A DNA stretch of 64,000 nt. Source: Pristionchus mayeri. Taxonomy: Eukaryota; Nematoda; Chromadorea; Rhabditida; Neodiplogasteridae. Shown here piece after piece: positions 12,113-28,356 of this stretch (its first letter is position 1; the number at the start of each line of letters is the position of its first letter). The DNA lies in assembly GCA_036245805.1 (NCBI GenBank), contig BTRK01000002.1, positions 20,577,067 through 20,641,066 of the forward strand, written 5' to 3'. The notes below the pieces were generated by a model, which was not told where the DNA came from, searched no databases, and worked only from the letters and a program-made list of their open reading frames with translations. The translations under genes were made by a program, and so were the position numbers.

Positions 12113-12486
12113 AGAGTTTCCCAGTGGGATCCCAGTGAAATCCCAGTGGGGACCCCGCATGTATCTCACTGGGAAATCCACTGGGATCCCACTGGGAAAC
12201 TCGCTCCCACTGGGATCCCACTGAGATACCACTGTGATCCCACTGAGAAAATCCACTGGGATCCCACTGGGATCCCACTGGGAAATTTCACTGTGACCCC
12301 ACTGGGAAAAATTCCACTGGGATCCCACTGGGAAATCCACTGTCATCCCACTGGGATAGCGACTTTAGCAGACTTTCCCAGTGGGATCACAGTGGTATTC
12401 CAGTGGGATCCCAGTGGATTTCCCAGTGAAATACATGCGGGGTCCCCACTGGGATTTCACTGGGATCCCACTGGGAAACTTTTACC
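12113..12486. repeat. Palindromic low-complexity repeat built on CCCAGTGGGAT
   Basis: About 370 bases made almost entirely of variants of CCCACTGGGATCC and its complement. The left part reads CCAGTGGGATCCCAGTG, then switches to CCACTGGGATCCCACTGGG and back. A related short piece lies at about 20756-20877 (TGGGAAACCACTGGGG and GTCCCACTGGG). The word is nearly self-complementary, so the whole block can fold back. Not coding. Confidence 0.9.
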
Positions 12487-13189
12487 AGAGTGTTCAGTCA
12501 GCCACACAGACAGCGTAAATATTATAGAGGCCACTCACCCGATCAGAAATCACTTTGCACGAAGTTCGGCAGACGCCTATGAGGCTATTTGCAAAGTTCA
12601 TTGAAAGCGCAGGTTCGAGGCTGGTTCAGTTATGTTTCACTCGTTCTACACAATTGTCGCCTCTTTCTAGGGTAAATTCGCTACAGTTTCCCATTGAGAG
12701 CGCAGAATTTTCGGGACTCCCTAACATTCATTCCCCGGAGCACTCCTTTAAGGCAACTGTTCCTCCTTCTAAGAGGACGGAGCCTGCGGTCTCCACCTTT
12801 GAAGATCGGACTTCGCTCAGAATATCGATTGAAGATCGGGATTCGCACATGAATATCGACCGAACAGAAATTTTAGCTGCATATGGCCCCAATTCCGAAT
12901 CAAATGCCAGAGAAAACTAATAGAAAGTGGATTGTTGTTGTGCAGGAAGAAAGAACGGTCGAGGAAATAGCCGTTATCTGCATGGAAGAGGAATCCGGTG
13001 ACTTGCTCCTCTCACTCACTCACTTGGACTTCATTACAATAGATGCATTGTTGCAATATGTATATTTTTGAATTCTTTCTCTTTAGATCCTCGATAGTGT
13101 TCTCAATTGAAAGAGTGGTTGCACTCTTCCTCGAGTCTGGAACGCAGTGTCGGCATGTCCTGAGAAAACGACTGCCCCCCCCCCTTCAC

Positions 13190-13495
13190 TCACAAGGACA
13201 CGTCTCAGAGTGTCCATGGAGTTTCATAACGAGACCTAGCGCAATCGAAAGAGGACAAAATTCTAAAAGCTATTGTTGTTTTCAAATTTGCTAAACGATC
13301 TTGTGGTCTGGGCTCATAGTGGGGAAAGGCTATTTCTGAGGCTGTCTCTAAATTTCCATACAGCCCAGACCTCCACATGATCGTTTAGCAAATTAGATAA
13401 CAAGACAAGTTCTTAGAATATTCTCCTCTTTCGAATGCGCTAGGTCTCGTTATGAAACTCCATGGACACTCTGCGACGTCTCCTTGTCAACAAGA
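13190..13495. repeat. Imperfect inverted repeat, about 300 bp
   Basis: The arm containing GAGTTTCATAACGAGACCTA and TTTGCTAAACGATCTTGTGG (13190-13310) recurs inverted at about 13365-13490 (ATGATCGTTTAGCAAATT, TAGGTCTCGTTATGAAACTC). Arms of roughly 120 bases flank a loop of about 55. Arms are diverged. MITE-like; no coding content. Confidence 0.75.
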
Positions 13496-13989
13496 GAATA
13501 GTAGTGTCCAAGATGTATCCACACTCTTCCTTCTCTTATTCCATACGTATCTAGCTTCTCAAAATCAATCTGAAATTGGATTCGACTCCACTGAAAAATG
13601 AGAAATGTGTTCTCTGTAAGAATGGCAAGTTGGTGGAACGAAGTTGGTGTTTCAAAATGGTTGTATCTTCTATCTATTGGTTATCCATATTCCGAGACTG
13701 CTATACATAGCACAATTTCACCGCTGTCAGTCATTCATTAATTGACCTTTTTGTCCCTTACAGTGCCCCTCGCATACTCCATTGCAAGCGCAATATCTTC
13801 GTGGTGGAAATCCCTATGGTTACACTTCTTTAATTTCAATATTTCAACCGAGCGAGAAACCAAATTTTAAATGAGATTGCGAAGGAAGTGAACAACATTG
13901 TGTGAATAAAAGAGTGATATTCGCTTGAGAGACGGTAAGATAAGAAAAGCGGAAAGGAGAAGAGGAGAGGAGGAACGATAGGAGGAGAC

Positions 13990-15209
13990 ACCATCGATTG
14001 AATGTGAATCATAACTCTCATTCCATTCCCTCCCCTGATTCTCATGGATCCCTTCGTCATTCTACTAACTGCATCCCTTAGCAGCTCTCCCCTCTTCTCC
14101 AACTCATTTTAGGTGCGAGGTCATTTTACAGAGTCTCAAATTGCTCCACAGAGTGTCAGATCGGATCAAAATTCTAATTATCGCGGCGCTCGCTCTCCAT
14201 ACCTCAAATCCCTATCACTTCACTTTTTTTTCTCCTGTGGAGAGGTCAGCGTATATTCAGATAAGATGCAAGTGAAACATATCGCAATGCCTATAATTTA
14301 GCCATTTTTTTCGATTGTTTGCGTTGAATGATGTAATATTATTTTTCTGAAACTCACTTCGCAAAATGTGAATTTTGAAAAAAATTCAGTTGAAAATGCA
14401 TTTAAATTAACATTAATTAAACAAAAACTAAAATGAAAATTCGGGCGCGGTCAAGTTGTAGGGAACACTTAGAGGAAGCTATACGTACTTTTGCTTACCA
14501 TATTTTTCATCATCCGAGTCCTAAAAAACGTCTTGGCGTGATTTAGTAATTATTATAATTCTATAGTATTTCAATGTGATATGCGATACCCACAATGTTA
14601 TACCGAATTTTGATCGTCAGAAACAGCTCTACAAAGTGCTCAACATGAATTTGCCTAATTTCCAACTTATCGCTTACAAAATCCCAAAACATTAAAAAAA
14701 ATCGACGTTTTTGATCTCCCGAGACATTTTCTGACCATTCGAAATAAAATTTTGAGAAAGACACTTGCTGTAGTCGACGCAGAAAACAATTCTCTACAAC
14801 TTGACCTTTTCCGAATTTTGAACTTCGATTTTATTTTTTAACTAAAAATAAGCAAAAATGGTACTATATTTTTTTCTAATTTCTTAATTGTTTTATTTTC
14901 TAAGAGATAAATTTATCAAATGACTTATCCTTATGGCAGAAGGTGCCTAATCGTATTTCTCTCAGAATAATTTTAGTGCAAGTCATTACCATCAGTTTCA
15001 ACAGAGTTATGCGTCATTATTCCGCGTCGTTCAGCGAACTGAAGACACCGCGCATTCGACAGAAAATGAATTGAAATGAACGATTCTCGAGCGCCGCATC
15101 GAACAAAGGAAGCGATCCGTTCTGACACGCTGTGTGCTCCTCTCGATAACATGCAATCATGTCCGAGCCTTCCTTTGTATATATTTTCCTGCTCTAACAT
15201 TGGAGCCAT
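13990..15209 (-). other. Candidate upstream exons of the 9372-11922 minus gene
   Basis: Two open segments look coding: about 13990-14100 (LLRDAVSRMTKGSMRIRGGN, GMRVMIHIQSM before a GTGTCT donor-like site) and 14973-15209 (ENIYKGRLGHDCMLSRG, RIASFVRCGARESF). Their Cys and Gly pattern resembles the N-terminal half of zona-pellucida modules, which would suit the downstream gene, but I could not join them in one frame. Between them, 14440-14815 carries a weak inverted repeat around GGTCAAGTTGTAG and CTACAACTTGACC. Confidence 0.2.
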
Positions 15210-15823
15210 TGCACTCTAGTAATGAACTCGTTTCTTCTAGAAGAGTCCAAGAGATACGGGGGATGAAAGCCATCAATTGAATAACCTCGGATGAGCTTTC
15301 TTCCTCTCATGCTCTCATATTCGACCCATTACTCGTACCATGAAGAAGAGAAGAGATGACGTCGATTCCTTCAATAGAATCTTGAGAGTGCAGTGGATTT
15401 CCTTCTTCTTTTGAAGTATTCAACTAATCTCACACAGTACATACATATTTCGATATCTGAGGATATCTCACTTACACCCATGCCGATAAGATAATGATTC
15501 GTTTGAACTGGTGGATCTACACTGCTAATGTGGCGGTTTTTAGTATAAAGAAGATAGGCTTCCCTCAATCCCTTCACCTAACTAACCATCATACAAATAG
15601 GGAAGGCAGCACTGGTATCAGTTACCAACGTACGATTTTCATGGGAGAGGAAGATTAAATTGGAAATTATTGAACGGTATCTCGAGATGATTGCTGTTCT
15701 GTCTATTCCCGTTTACAAGAACTAATTCCTCTCCTACATGTCCTCCCTCTCTCCCTCGTTTACGTCCTCTCCTCTCTCTCCCTCCTCCATCTCAGATCTC
15801 ATCTCCTTTCCCTCACTTACAGA

Positions 15824-16815
15824 ATGCATCTCATCTCCTTCCCTCTCTTCTTCATCTTCTTCCTCCCTTCCTCCTTCCCCTTCCCCTTCAAGAGGTCAGT
15901 CCTATCAATCAGGGTTGGGCGTAAAATAATTATTTTACGGATCCGTAAAAACGTAAAATTTACGGTTTCAAAATCCGTAAAAATTCCGTAAGATCCGTAA
16001 AAATTTACCCAAATGTCCCTGTAGGGTACTATAATCATGAACGGAAGCTAGGAAAGTTGGACAGGGGCAATTAAGTCATAAATGTTGTTTAAAATCGTTT
16101 CTTTAGACATTGTCTCAATCTAGATGTGTTCACAAAATCTCAGCGAAGATATGTCGTGAACATTTTTGAAAAAATCAGGAATGAGGAAGTATGCGAAACT
16201 TTTGCTGTTTTCAATATGAAAAATATAACAAGAAAACAGAAAAATCGTTCAAAATTTTCGATTTTGATCGAATTTTACGTTTTTTCTGCAATATGTTCGC
16301 TAATTTTTTAACGCTTTTTACGGATTAAATTTTTACGGAATCCGTAAAAAAATAAATTTTACGGATTAATGCCGTAAAATCCGTAAAATCAGTAAACGTA
16401 AAATCCCAACCCTGCTATCGATTTCCTCTTCTCCCATCCTCTCTTCCAGTGCTTCTCACACTCATCCCCATCACTTCCATCTTATGATGCAAGAGCCTAA
16501 TCGAATGGACACTCATGAATCACTCGCGTACGTCCCTTCCCCTTCCGCTCTTCTTCCCCCTCTCCTTCTCTTCTCTCCCACCTTCCCCTTCCCCTCTTCT
16601 TCCCCCTCTCTTCTTCTCTTCTCTCTACAGGATGAGTGAATTGCCCATCGCCATTCGTCCAGATTATGGACTGTGGAGAGCAATCGAAACATTCAAGACA
16701 TTTTTCGAAAGGAAGAATGGAAGAGATGAAGGTATCTCCCCCCTTTCTCCTCCTCTCTCTCCATTCTTCATCTTGCAGTTCCTTCCACTCTTCTCTCCCT
16801 GTAGGAATCTCTTGA
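15824..16815 (+). CDS. Small secreted protein, unknown
   Basis: Exons 15824-15894, 16450-16527, 16631-16731 and a short last exon ending at 16815 join in phase. The product is about 85 residues. MHLISFPLFFIFFLPSSFPF is a strong signal peptide, followed by a Lys-Arg pair, SASHTHPHHFHLMMQEPNR, and AIRPDYGLWRAIETFKTFF. A dibasic site followed by short peptides would fit a neuropeptide precursor, but no known motif is evident. The last exon is uncertain: two acceptors are possible and each gives a different short C-terminus. Intron 1 is enlarged by a MITE at 15910-16414. Confidence 0.4.
15910..16414. mobile_element. hAT-like MITE, 505 bp, 8-bp target duplication
   Basis: Ends are CAGGGTTGGGCGTAAAAT and its inverted counterpart GTAAAATCCCAACCCTG. 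The flanks are CTATCAAT on the left and CTATCGAT on the right, an 8-base duplication with one difference, as hAT elements make. The interior is dominated by TTTTACGGATCCGTAAAA-type palindromic words. No transposase frame. Inserted in intron 1 of the small secreted-protein gene. Confidence 0.8.
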
Positions 16816-16944
16816 AGGGACACTCGATAACTCAATATTCCCCTATCTCCTCATTTATGCATCTCATTAGATATTAACAGTGGCATTATTTCGAAATATG
16901 GAATAAGTACAATTCGTGAAATAATTATCGTTTAGCGGCTTTCT

Positions 16945-17290
16945 TTATTTCTTCTCTGCATTTTCGTCTGAATCGATTTCCAACTGGAATCTGAGAATTA
17001 TTGGGAGGGGAGGAGGGGCATCATTGAGATGGAAGTGGCAGACGAGGGAACATAAACCATATGGAAGTAACCAGAGTTGCAATTGAATGTAGACCCTGAG
17101 AGAAGGAGAAGAGATAGTGAGAATGAATAGTGAGTCTCACCTTCCATATCCATGCCTTCCATCGCACAGGATCCCCCCCCCCCAATGGCTCTTCATTCCC
17201 ATTGTCTTGATTCCATGGTTGACATAGAATGGGCTGCTCCCTCCCACAATGACAGCTAGAATTCTTAGTCTATCAACTCATTCTACTCCC
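16945..17290 (-). CDS. Small Cys-containing protein, partial model
   Basis: Exon 16945-17095 and exon 17141 to about 17260 are joined by a 45-base intron with GTGAGA and CTCAG ends. Two frames stay open across the junction. One reads KNSSCHCGREQPILCQPWNQ, GGGGSCAMEGMDMEG, then STFNCNSGYFHMVYVPSSAT and stops at about 16995. The other reads ILAVIVGGSSPFYVN and ends LEIDSDENAEKK at 16945, whose stop overlaps an AATAAA. I prefer the first for its even Cys spacing, but cannot decide. The start exon was not found. An 11-base C run at 17163-17173 lies inside the exon and could hide an indel. Confidence 0.3.
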
Positions 17291-17619
17291 ATCTCAATAA
17301 TCTCCCTCAAATTGTATATCGTTGATCACTCAACGTACAGTCTATAACATCATTCTCAACAACATTCGAATAATAGTAAGCCCATAGAAGGACAAGAAAG
17401 TGAACAATCTAGAAATTGAACTAGAATATACATTGTCGCGTGTCTTCATTTTTTATTTGGATATTAGAGGATGAGGAAGGGGAGAATGGAGGGGAGATTC
17501 ACTCGGATGAGACTGCCAAGGGGATCAAACAATTCACTTTGTCCCTTCTTCATCCGATTCTATTTGATCTGATGTTCTCTTGTATATAAGACGGAGTGCG
17601 ATAGGGGGATATTAGTGGA

Positions 17620-18118
17620 ATGCCTTCCGTCCTCTCTCTTCTCCTCTTCTCTTCCCTCTTCCTCCTCTCTTTTTCGATGGGAGATGGAATGGGATGTAGG
17701 ACGAAGAGATGTTTCGGATTCGGGGGAGATCCCTTCGGAGACTTCGGCCCTTTCTTCGGAGGATGTGGAGGCTGCAGTGATTGTGGAGGAGGAGGAGGAT
17801 GCTCCAATTCCAACTCGGTATCTTCAAACTAGTACCTTGATTCATCTCTTCTTCAGTGTAATTCCCATTCTGACTCTTCGAATTCTGCAGCTGCCAACGG
17901 ATTCTTCGAGGAAGTTTTCTACAAGAAGAGTTGCGAATACTCAGGACAAGTGAGGATGGAAAGAGAGTCCCCAATGATCCTCCCTTCAGGGTTCACAGTG
18001 CTCCAATCACAACTCTCACAACTCGTGCTGCAATGGAGGAAACTGCGGGGGAGGAGGATGGGGATGTGGTCTGTCTATTCAGCTATGCAGTTCTTTATTT
18101 ACGAGACAGGGTGATTGA
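17620..18118 (+). CDS. Secreted Gly/Cys/Ser/Asn-rich protein
   Basis: Three exons, 17620-17817, 17857-17949 and 17990-18118, join in phase 0 and give 139 residues. MPSVLSLLLFSSLFLLSFS is a signal peptide. The mature part is glycine and cysteine rich: CFGFGGDPFGDFGPFFGGCG, CSDCGGGGGCSNSNSC, GSQCSNHNSHNSCCNGGNC and GGGGWGCGLS. Such proteins in nematodes are often secreted or cuticle-associated, but no named family fits. An AATAAA overlaps the stretch just after the stop (about 18125). It starts 329 bases after the minus-strand gene, and 17300-17619 between them shows no gene. Confidence 0.65.
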
Positions 18119-18233
18119 TTATAAAATAAAAATTAATTTTTTCAGAGGGATGGGGAAAGAAGTGATTCGATCGCCTTGCTTCACGTAAAACAGCCAGAAT
18201 TAGACTATTTATTGTGCAGTGATAAAGCAATGA

Positions 18234-20040
18234 TTATGTCAATTTGGCCAGTCGGAGAGATTTAGAAATAGAGATAAAATTAGCAAACATGAGACCAATT
18301 TCAATGGAGAGGGCGACGAAACTGATGAAATATCCAATGAGGAGAAAGTAGAAAACGAAAGAGATTTCGGAGAGTTTCATTACATCGAAAGTGAAGAGGG
18401 ATTTCGTATTTGGAATGAAGAGATTCCGATTGGTGTATCTTCTCCAGTGGAAAGTAGACAACTGAATGAGATCACTCTAAATTGTCTCTCTCCTCCAATG
18501 GGACCTTTTCAAAATTGTATAGGGAGAGGATGACGAAGTTGAGCGATTTCCGACTTCTTTCCTTCTTCTTCATCAGAAGAGTGTATGGAGCAGCTTGATC
18601 CACAGAATTTCGAATGATGGCCAGCTTAGAGTCTTGCCAGTTTCCTGTCGGGACCCTCAGAATCAACTCATCTATTTCTTAAACTAGGACTATTCTCGTA
18701 CATGGAAATTTCACAAGGTTCTCTCCTCTTCCTCTGTGGGTCGACTGTGGAGAGGAAGAATGAATTCACCTGAGAGAGAGGAAGATAACTAAGCTTGAGA
18801 GTACCTTCAAGAAGGGTTACTTTTCCATAGTCATCGATATTATCACAGAGATGCTGTATGAATGCGTGTTCATTAGGAATGACTGAATTGGAAGGGAAGA
18901 GATAGGGAGTACCGAAGAGGGACTCCGTCTGATCAGAGGGGATATTGGAAGGGATAGGGTTGAAAGAAAGAAACCTTCTCGAAGCTGAGGAATGAAGGAT
19001 TCTCGATTATCAATCGAGAACGGAAACTTCGAATGTCGTGGACCATGTCTAGAAGATATCTGAAAGAGACTGGGAGTCATTGAAGGAAGGAGTGGAAAGA
19101 GTCGTAGTGGAAACCTCTCATGGGAAGGAGAAACCACTGTACTCCCTGTATAGGCAGTGTTGTAGATAAAACGAAGGTATGCACCAGCGAGAATTGAAGA
19201 GAACACGTATCTGCATGAGAGATAGAGAGGGGGAGGAGAGGGGGGAGAGGGGGGGGGGAGAGACCTGTACAAGATATAGGAGTCTTTCTTGATGCTCACG
19301 AAGGGATTGTTTCTCGTGAGGAGTTGAGAGAGGAATGAAGAGGAGGAGGAAGAAGGAGATTTAAGTCGAAGATGAATGAGATGAGTTATCTGGAGATCTC
19401 CCTTCCCTTGTGCATTGAGAGACCGAGTGAATACCTGCTCTACAAGGAATGAGGAGGCGAAGGCGAACGAGAGAAGGAAGATGATGAAGGGAGAGAAGAC
19501 GAGGAGAGATGAGACTGAGAACTTAGAAACAAGGTCTCTTCGAGTTATATATTCATCCTGAGAAAGGGAAGAGTAGAGGGAATCGATTGACAACTCACTG
19601 ATTGGTAGAGGACTGATTCAGTAGTGGCGAAGTTCCTTATTCGATCTTCTCGATATGATCTCTCTACACTCCCATCTACAATCCCCTCACGAATATCCCC
19701 CAGTAGTCCAGAGTATGATCCATCCCACTGTTGAGTCCCTTGACAAGGTGATTAGAATTGGAGGATGGAAGGGGATACCGTAATCAGGGAGGAGGATCCA
19801 CTCGAGAGTAAAACCATTCAGACGAGTGAACGACGTGTAGATGTCATTCAGAATTCCCTGTGAGTAGGCAATCTTTCTAACTCAAATCGATAATTCAGAA
19901 AAATGGAATGAAATACCTTTTGTTCTCCAGAGTGAGAAGTAAACAAAAGAGGAAAATTCTCGTTGACGAAACCAACTCGGAAAATTCGATCTGGAGCGAG
20001 AGAGAGTAAGAGGATGGGAAGAGAGTAGACATCCTACTAG
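18234..20040 (-). CDS. Ionotropic glutamate receptor-like channel subunit (divergent)
   Basis: Eleven exons join in phase on the minus strand: about 20040-19917, 19779-19857, 19599-19738, 19435-19557, 19265-19389, 19115-19210, 18975-19059, 18805-18928, 18685-18744, 18505-18644 and 18234-18461. The order matches an iGluR ligand-binding core without the large N-terminal domain. S1 is RIFRVGFVNENFPLLF and GLNSGMDHTLDYWGIFVRG then REDRIRNFATTESVLYQ. M1 is SSLLVFSPFIIFLLSFAFAS; an M3-like segment is FSSILAGAYLRFIYNTAYTG. S2 contains TESLFGTPYLFPSNS and AFIQHLCDNIDDYGKV. M4 is EISFVFYFLLIGYFISFVAL. The canonical SYTANLAAF M3 motif is not present, so ligand and ion selectivity are unclear. The start codon is uncertain; VYSLPILLLSLAP just upstream looks like a signal peptide. 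Tail sequence has an AATAAA near 18207. Confidence 0.6.
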
Positions 20041-20049
20041 AAGGAGTCG

Positions 20050-21391
20050 AATTCATTCATTCCAGTGAGGAAGTACGAGATAACTTGGGCAGTTCGTGAG
20101 TAGACTGAAGTTTCACATTTCATCTCACTTTCCCGCGCCTCCTCTCCATGGGGAATGAAGACTGTCATGGGACTACTTCAGTATTCACCGAGAGAACAAA
20201 CAGGAAAGGGAGAAACTTGCGGAGTTGGCAATCGAATTAAAAAAGTACCTTTTTGAGTTTACAACTTGAAAATTACAAGCAATTTCTATGAAAGAGATGA
20301 GCACGCTCTCTCTAATTTACTGTGGTTCTTGCTGTTCCGCCTCCTCTCGCGAGAGGAGAAAACGCCCCACGTAATCTAAAGACGACTCGCCTTTCTCATC
20401 AAAACTCCATTATTGCAGTTGATTTATTTGAATCTCCTCTTTTGCACGGATCAATAATAAAATTTCTGCAACTTCAAAAATCAGAAATGCTACAGGATCC
20501 AGAGTTACAACGCGATCAGATGTGAGTTAATCTAACGAAGGGAGTAATACAACGTTTCTGGTGTCTCTGAGGTCAAGAGGACTCAAATAAAAGCAACAAG
20601 TGGAGAGCAAACGATGAGTGAACAGAAATTATAGATAAACATGGCGAATGTACTTGAAAATCGACGAATTCACAAAATGAAATTGAGCAAGCGCTAAAAA
20701 TGCGCAGATTGCACGTGAAGTCGCACGCTTTTCCCTAGGAAGCTAGTGGGAACTTTCCTGGGAAACTAGTAGGGAGATATCTGCCCTCTTTCCCCTCTCT
20801 CCGATCCTGGGAAACCACTGGGGGAGCATGACCACGCCCACTTCTACTGGGGTCCCACTGGGAAAAAAATACCAGAGTCTCATCGAATGAAGGGACGAGA
20901 CGGAGATCATCTTAGATTATTAACTTTGACTTCCAGAGGTTTGATGTACTTGCGAGAATCTCGAACAACACTGGGAGAAGGCGAGAAAGGGAGGGAAGAG
21001 GGTGGGATCCTTCGTCATTCTCTTGATCCCTCATATATAACAGTTTTGGTACTCCTTTTGAAGAGCCTAAAGGTATTCCCCTCACCTTGATATTTGTGTG
21101 GGAAGAAAAGGACACCTCAGCATCCACATTCTCACCTTTTCGTCGACCTTCCAGATTTGGAAAGGAAAGTGAGGGGAGAAGAAATTAATCATTCATTCAA
21201 TCCGAATCTCAAATCTTCAATATCATTGACATACTTGATCTGTCGAATTATAAGGAGTAAGACGATGGTTAATTGGGACGATTTCTTTCTCTCGGGTCAC
21301 AATCTCAATCACTTGCACTCATCCAGTTTTCTCATCATTTCAACTCTCGCTTCTCGATAGTATCTCCTTCTCTTCCTTTCCACTCCCTCGG
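20050..21391. other. Intergenic stretch between divergent genes
   Basis: Contains the promoter regions of the minus-strand receptor gene and the plus-strand gene at 21392. A 120-base piece at 20756-20877 repeats the CCCACTGGGA theme of 12113-12486. Short open frames here lack splice support or recognisable composition. Confidence 0.5.
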
Positions 21392-22608
21392 ATGATCTCC
21401 CAATCGATAATCTTCCTGCTTCTCCCCTTCCCTTCCCTCGGTTGTCTCGCAATGACTGCCGGTTCTGCTGCCAATTCAATACCAGCGAGTAGTGTGATTC
21501 TGAATGTGAGGTGCCCCTTCTTCCTTCCATCAATCGATGATTCTAGAAAGGAGCGAGTGAGAGGGTTGTTACTCCAGACAAGGGAGATTATCCACTCTAC
21601 GAAGATCTTCTCCTACCTGAACCATCCAAGTTTGAAGAGACTACTGAGGAACTCCCCACTAAATTTCCACTTGCAATCCAACCAGGAGAGAAGGTTTGTT
21701 TCCACTCTTTTCTCTCCAGAGAAATAAGAATAAGGACAGATTCACTCAGGAGACTGATACCCTTGATGTTCTAGAAATGTATAAAATGAAGATGGAGAGG
21801 ATGATGAAAGAAGTGGAGTCTACTCATCATCCTACTACAACTCAATTCCCTCTTACGGAAGAATTCGTAATCGGTGAGTCTTCCCTCCCTCCTTCCATCA
21901 TTACTTTTCTTCGCAGGACCGGGCGGAGTTCCAATCTCTCGAGTCACGAATATCACTCATTGCTCATGTTCTCCAACTGTCTACAATCAGTTCTGGTGTC
22001 CATATGGAATAGCGAAAGATGAGTGCGAGAGGGAATATCTCACTCTCCCCAGTGATAGGTAGACATTCTCCGACCCATTCCACTTCTCATCAACCCTTCC
22101 AGTGACTCAGTTTTCTTCCTCTCTTCATCCAATTGCTCTCTCCAATTCGAGTGTTCTTCTGGGTATTCTCTCTACGGAAACGTCTTCTTGCCCTTAGGAG
22201 TCTTTCCCGAACCATCGAACATCGAGAAGGAGATACAAACGGCTGAGGTGAGATCCCCCTCCACTCCCACTCCTCTTCCCCCCCCCCTCTCTCCCCCCCC
22301 CTCCTCTTCAGTCTCATCCTTCCTCCTCACTCTCATTCTCTACAGAGGAATGGATTCTCGACAGCCTTTGAGTGTTCTCGCGAGGGTAACTTCGAATTGG
22401 TCTTTGTTTCCCCCCGACGACGTGTTGTATTCGTCATTCACGATCTCGCATGGTCAGTATTCCATTATTATATACATATTTTCCACTCATGTTTCCATCT
22501 TCTTCATCTTCTTTTAGTGTTCGACGATTTGAATTCGAAAGAGCAAATAAGAAGAAGCATAACAAGATCAAGAAGCAGAAAGGGATCCTCGAAGGATTTA
22601 GAGAATGA
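21392..22608 (+). CDS. Secreted 299-residue Cys-containing protein, unknown
   Basis: Seven exons join in phase: 21392-21505, 21547-21693, 21720-21873, 21917-22058, 22103-22247, 22346-22452 and 22518-22608. The product starts MISQSIIFLLLPFPSLGCLA, a signal peptide. An acidic region follows (LYEDLLLPEPSKFEETTEEL; YKMKMERMMKEVES). The core has eight or so cysteines in THCSCSPTVYNQFWCPYGIA, KDECERE, SSNCSLQFECSSGYSLYGN and AFECSREGNFELVFVS. It ends in a basic tail, RANKKKHNKIKKQKG. No membrane segment or known domain was recognised; the Cys core might be a small disulfide-bonded module. AATAAA at about 22706. The second intron is only 26 bases as drawn (21694-21719), so that junction deserves checking. 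Confidence 0.6.
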
Positions 22609-23033
22609 GAAGATAATCCATCCCGAGCACACTTGTCTGTACATATTGTTGAATTATTCGTTATCTAAATTCACTTCATTAATCTCGATCATGAAATCCT
22701 ATCAAATAAATTAATACTATCGATGACCTACATTCATATCATATATGATCACTTCTAAATAATGGGATTACAAAGGCGTCTAAATAAAAAAAATATAAAA
22801 GATCAGAAAAGTATGGATATGTGAAGTGAAAATAATTGGAATGAAGAAGGTAAGAGAAGATGGAGAAGTGACTTCAGTTGTGGCACTGTGTATACATAGA
22901 AGAGAGAGAGAGAGCACCGAGAGATTGAGATAATACATGAGAAGGATGAGTTCACTATGGAATTGTTCAATTGAAAGACCTGCAAATTTCCTGAGAGAAA
23001 AGTGAAGAGATCAATAGAATTAAAATAATTGGT
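22609..23033. other. Short convergent intergenic region
   Basis: Holds the 3' flanks of the plus gene ending at 22608 (AATAAA sites near 22706 and 22784) and of the minus-strand acetylcholinesterase ending at 23034. A GAGAGAGAGAGAG run lies at about 22900. No gene seen. Confidence 0.5.
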
Positions 23034-27677
<4,644 letters not shown>

Positions 27678-28356
27678 CTGAAGGGCATAAACTGGAGATG
27701 ACCAATCTCCCTGTTAATGGAATCTGGAATGGAGAGGTCTATTAGAATGAGAGAACTCAATGCGAACAATCTGTGCAGAAGAGAAGCAAAAAGTTTATGT
27801 GAATATACAATCATCAGAAAATGGAATTGCCCATTTTACGTGTTTTACTCAACTCTTCGAGAGGAATGAGTAGAAATATTAGAAATTGAAGGGCTCTGAA
27901 AAAATGGAGAAGACAAGGGGAGGAAGTGAGCGAAGTTGAATAGACAAATAGAGGAATATAGAGGATGAGAGATTATGGAGAAGGTCGAAGAGAATCAGAG
28001 GGACGATGATGTCTCCCCTTGAATTAGTGATGGATTCGGATCTGAGAACGGAGAGGAGTGGAGAGGGGGGGGAAGGGGGGGGGGGAGATGACCCGTCGAC
28101 TGACCGAATCGAGAGAAGAAGCAAAGGTTGCTAAGTGGACGAATTTGCAGAAGAAGGAGAAAAGACTGAGCCACGCTTGTTTTTGGTCTTCCAATTCGTT
28201 TATGAGAATATGGAAAGAAAAGGAGGAGTGAAGAGATCGGGAAGGAGAAGGAGGGAGGGAGGAGGTCGGGTCTCCAACCCTCTTTTTTCACACATTTCTT
28301 TGTTTCTGAGTCGCGCAAGAGATCTAAAATTGGTTATTTGATCGTAGAATTAGATA
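27678..28356. other. Divergent promoter region
   Basis: Lies between the acetylcholinesterase start (minus) and the Pro-rich frame starting at 28357 (plus). Open frames on either strand are low complexity (G-rich near 28060) and unsupported. Confidence 0.4.

Noticed and set aside
18817..19593. Single 258-codon minus-strand open frame as an intronless gene
   Set aside because: It reads through several short introns of the receptor gene; only the spliced version keeps the conserved order S1-M1-M3-S2-M4.
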